Source: Gammaproteobacteria bacterium (GTDB taxonomy: Bacteria; Pseudomonadota; Gammaproteobacteria; Pseudomonadales; Porticoccaceae). From it: DNA of 43,763 nt. This document shows, piece by piece, positions 42,124 through 43,763 of the stretch (positions are counted from its first letter, which is position 1; each line of letters opens with the position of its first letter). The notes beneath the pieces were generated by a model. That model made no database searches and was not told the origin of the DNA. It saw only the letters and a program-made list of their open reading frames with translations. The translations under genes and the position numbers were made by a program. The stretch lies in NCBI GenBank assembly GCA_016191205.1, contig JACPPB010000010.1, positions 1-43,763 of the forward strand. Reading direction: 5' to 3'.

Positions 42124-43170
42124 ATGGCCCGAGGCGGCTTATACAAGAGCGACGTGCAGAAGGCCCGCGATGCGTTGCGGGCGCAGGGCAAGCATCCGTC
42201 GGTGGATGCGGTTCGTGTGGCGCTGGGCAACACCGGTTCCAAGACGACGATCCACCGCTACCTCAAGGAACTGGAGGAAGAGGAAGGGCAAGGTCTCGGC
42301 GCCAAGGTCGCCGTCAGCGACGCGTTGCAGGATCTGGTCGGCCGACTTGCGGCCCGCCTGCACGAAGAGGCGGAGGCCGTCGTCACCGAGGCTCAGCAGC
42401 GCTTTGCCGCGCAGTTGCAGCAGCGCAGCGATGCGCTGGAACAGGCTCGGCAGGAAGCGAGCGCCTTGAGCAATCAGTTGCAGCGAACCGAAGCGGCGCT
42501 GCACGAGGAGCGGACCGCCCACGCTTCGGCCCAGCAGTCCTTAGCGGAGCGGGTGACGGAAATCGCCCAGCTCAGCGAACGCATCGCCGGCCTGAGCGCC
42601 CGTGTGGCCGAGCACGAAGCCCATGCGAAATCGCTGGAAGAGAAGCATGCCCACGCCCGTGAGGCGCTGGAGCATTTCCGGACCTCGATGAAGGAGCAGC
42701 GCGAACAGGAACAGCGTCGCCACGAGCACCAGGTGCAGGAATTACAAGTCACGCTGCGCCAGGCCAACGAGGCGCTGACCGCCAAGAACCACGAGTTGCT
42801 GCAACTCAATCGCGATAACAGCCAGTGGTTGGAGCGCCACGGGCGCCTGGAGCGAGAACTGGCCGATGCCCGCCGCGGCATCGAGGCCCAGCAGAAGGAA
42901 CTGGATGCCTTGCGGCTGACGGCTGCAGAGCATCAGGCGCTGCAGGAACGGTGGGCCAAAGACGTACAGGCCTTAGAGGCTGCGCGGGTCGAACTGACCA
43001 GCGCTCGTGCCGAAGCGACCAAGGAACGGGAACGTCGCGAGCAAGCCGAAGCCGACGCCTTGCGCGCAGGTGTGCGTCTGGAAACACTGGAGCAGTTATT
43101 GGCGCAGCTGAAACCCGAACAGGCAGTTGCCGACACGGCATCCGCCGGGAAGGGCCGTGGTCGTGAGTAG
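42124..43170 (+). CDS. tnpT: TnpT-like KfrA-type coiled-coil DNA-binding protein
   Basis: 348 aa from ATG 42124, with a ribosome site (ggagagg). Residues 1-60 match the KfrA_N DNA-binding domain (LYKSDVQKARDALRAQGKHPS, then SKTTIHRYLKELEE). Residues about 85-325 are an almost unbroken coiled coil rich in Glu, Gln, Ala and Arg. TnpT of Tn4651 has this build and aids TnpS in cointegrate resolution, and the adjoining core site supports that reading. A plasmid KfrA protein is the alternative, but the place beside the terminal repeat favours TnpT. It ends 61 bp before the right terminal repeat. Confidence 0.82.
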   Translation: MARGGLYKSDVQKARDALRAQGKHPSVDAVRVALGNTGSKTTIHRYLKELEEEEGQGLGAKVAVSDALQDLVGRLAARLHEEAEAVVTEAQQRFAAQLQQRSDALEQARQEASALSNQLQRTEAALHEERTAHASAQQSLAERVTEIAQLSERIAGLSARVAEHEAHAKSLEEKHAHAREALEHFRTSMKEQREQEQRRHEHQVQELQVTLRQANEALTAKNHELLQLNRDNSQWLERHGRLERELADARRGIEAQQKELDALRLTAAEHQALQERWAKDVQALEAARVELTSARAEATKERERREQAEADALRAGVRLETLEQLLAQLKPEQAVADTASAGKGRGRE

Positions 43171-43231
43171 AGACCACGAAGCGTTTTTTATCCGGCAACC
43201 ACATGATTCCACAAAAGAAATCGGATTCTAT

Positions 43232-43264
43232 GGGGCGTTTTTACACGTATCTCGGCTGAACCCC
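43232..43264 (-). repeat. Right terminal inverted repeat of the Tn3-family transposon
   Basis: 33 bases ending CTGAACCCC, the complement of the left end with one mismatch. Directly followed by AACCA (43265-43269), the second copy of the 5-bp target duplication. Confidence 0.93.
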
Positions 43265-43328
43265 AACCAGCCGTTCGCCCCGTCGCCGACCAATTGCCCT
43301 CAGCCCCCATTGCTTTCCCCGATCAATC

Positions 43329-43359
43329 CCTGTTGAATGGCGTTACACGATTCAACAGG
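43329..43359. promoter_or_regulatory. Perfect inverted repeat ahead of the umuD-like gene
   Basis: CCTGTTGAAT and ATTCAACAGG are perfect 10-bp arms around 11 bases, ending 10 bp before the ATG at 43370. umuD genes are SOS-controlled, and CTGT...ACAG ends recall LexA boxes, but the spacing is wider than the classical 16-bp box. It is a candidate operator; an mRNA hairpin covering the ribosome site is the other possibility. Confidence 0.5.
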
Positions 43360-43369
43360 ACCGCCCTCC

Positions 43370-43763
43370 ATGGCCGACTCCGATCCCCCTGTCCCCCGGC
43401 GCCCAGGCGCCCGTGGCGGCGCCCGCCCCGGCGCCGGCCGACGCCCTGGCGACGGTTACCGCTGGGGAGAACCCACGCGGGTGATGCGCATCCCGGCAAG
43501 CCGGATCAATGCGGTGCGCGACTTCCTGGAACGGCCCCATGGCCTGCTGCGGCCCGCTGAACAGCCGACCGTCGTCCGCCTGCCCCTGTTCAGCCACAAG
43601 ATAGCGGCGGGGTTTCCGTCCCAGGCCGATGATTACATCGAGGCCCGCATCGATCTCAACGAGCACCTGGTCCGCAACGAAGAGGCAACATTCATGCTGC
43701 GGGTGCAGGGGGACTCCATGATCGGCGCCGGCATCCATGATGGCGGCTTGCTGGTGATCGACC
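43370..43763 (+). CDS. umuD: UmuD-like S24 peptidase (SOS polymerase V subunit), cut by the window end
   Basis: 131 residues are visible from ATG 43370. The S24/LexA-type features are the self-cleavage site AAG-F (A80-G81 in KIAAGFPSQADDYIE) and the nucleophile S116 (QGDSMIGAGI); the Lys partner lies beyond the window. In the family, RecA-stimulated cleavage yields the active subunit that works with UmuC in error-prone repair. The N-terminal ~25 residues are unusually rich in R, G, A and P (RRPGARGGARPGAGRRPGD), like an AT-hook-type tail. It lies outside the transposon. Confidence 0.88.
   Translation, partial: MADSDPPVPRRPGARGGARPGAGRRPGDGYRWGEPTRVMRIPASRINAVRDFLERPHGLLRPAEQPTVVRLPLFSHKIAAGFPSQADDYIEARIDLNEHLVRNEEATFMLRVQGDSMIGAGIHDGGLLVID

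Larger units (their letters stand above)
16350..43264. mobile_element. Complete 26.9-kb Tn3-family transposon with mercury, lead and czc-type cargo
   Basis: Both ends carry the same inverted repeat (16350-16382 and 43232-43264), 33 bp with one mismatch and beginning GGGGTTCAGCCGAGATACG. The ends are flanked by the direct 5-bp duplication AACCA (16345-16349 and 43265-43269), the length typical of Tn3-family transposition. Inside are a Tn3-type tnpA, a tyrosine recombinase, a presumed resolution site and a KfrA-like coiled-coil TnpT, an equipment set known from the Tn4651/Tn5041 branch. The rest is metal-related cargo. One further IS (30014-31805) sits inside. Intact ends and duplication suggest a single insertion event without later deletion at the ends. 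Confidence 0.93.

Noticed and set aside
1-43763. CRISPR arrays, rRNA or tRNA genes
   Set aside because: None seen by eye. A tRNAscan or CRISPR search was not possible here.

Overview
The window is accessory DNA from a GC-rich Gram-negative bacterium. Gene content and architecture (a cassette-type attC site, a RAYT, a Tn4651-like TnpS/TnpT pair, HME-type RND efflux) fit a gamma- or betaproteobacterium, perhaps Xanthomonadales. That placement is inference; no rRNA or core gene is present to fix it.

Bases 1-4278 are a junkyard of mobile DNA. They hold the 3' end of an IS3-family element that cuts off a frameshifted RAYT gene, then two unrecognised minus-strand genes separated by a well-formed attC site (integron-cassette style, lower GC than the surroundings). 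A complete 1278-bp IS5-family element with a CTAA duplication lies in the 5' boundary of one cassette, and an IS3 orfA relic follows.

Bases 4279-16066 are a minus-strand defence locus. It contains hsdM, an Abi-like HEPN protein, hsdS, an AlbA_2/GHKL ATPase and hsdR (a type I restriction-modification operon with two passengers). Upstream lies a two-gene unit: a small DUF4258-like protein followed by a methylase-like protein fused to an HsdS-like domain, in which the catalytic methylase motifs are degenerate. A short relic of another hsdM lies between the two units.

Bases 16350-43264 are one complete 26,915-bp Tn3-family transposon. It has 33-bp terminal inverted repeats (one mismatch) flanked by the 5-bp duplication AACCA. 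Cargo: merR/merTP plus a GDCC-motif protein but no merA; pbrR with divergent pbrT-pbrA; a membrane fatty-acid-hydroxylase-like gene; a czc-type RND cluster (czcI-like frameshifted, czcC interrupted by an IS1182-family element in its signal peptide, czcB and czcA intact); a PII-like protein; a Na/Ca-exchanger-like protein; lspA (pbrC-like); a dihydrolipoamide dehydrogenase; and a MAPEG-like protein. The transposition genes tnpS (tyrosine recombinase) and tnpA sit downstream of pbrR and nadE in a tight same-strand run, so they look transcriptionally linked to a metal sensor. The presumed resolution site and tnpT lie about 20 kb away at the other end, as if cargo had been inserted between tnpS and its site.

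Bases 43370-43763 start a umuD-like gene, cut by the window end, with a perfect inverted repeat just upstream. It lies outside the transposon and marks the host replicon.
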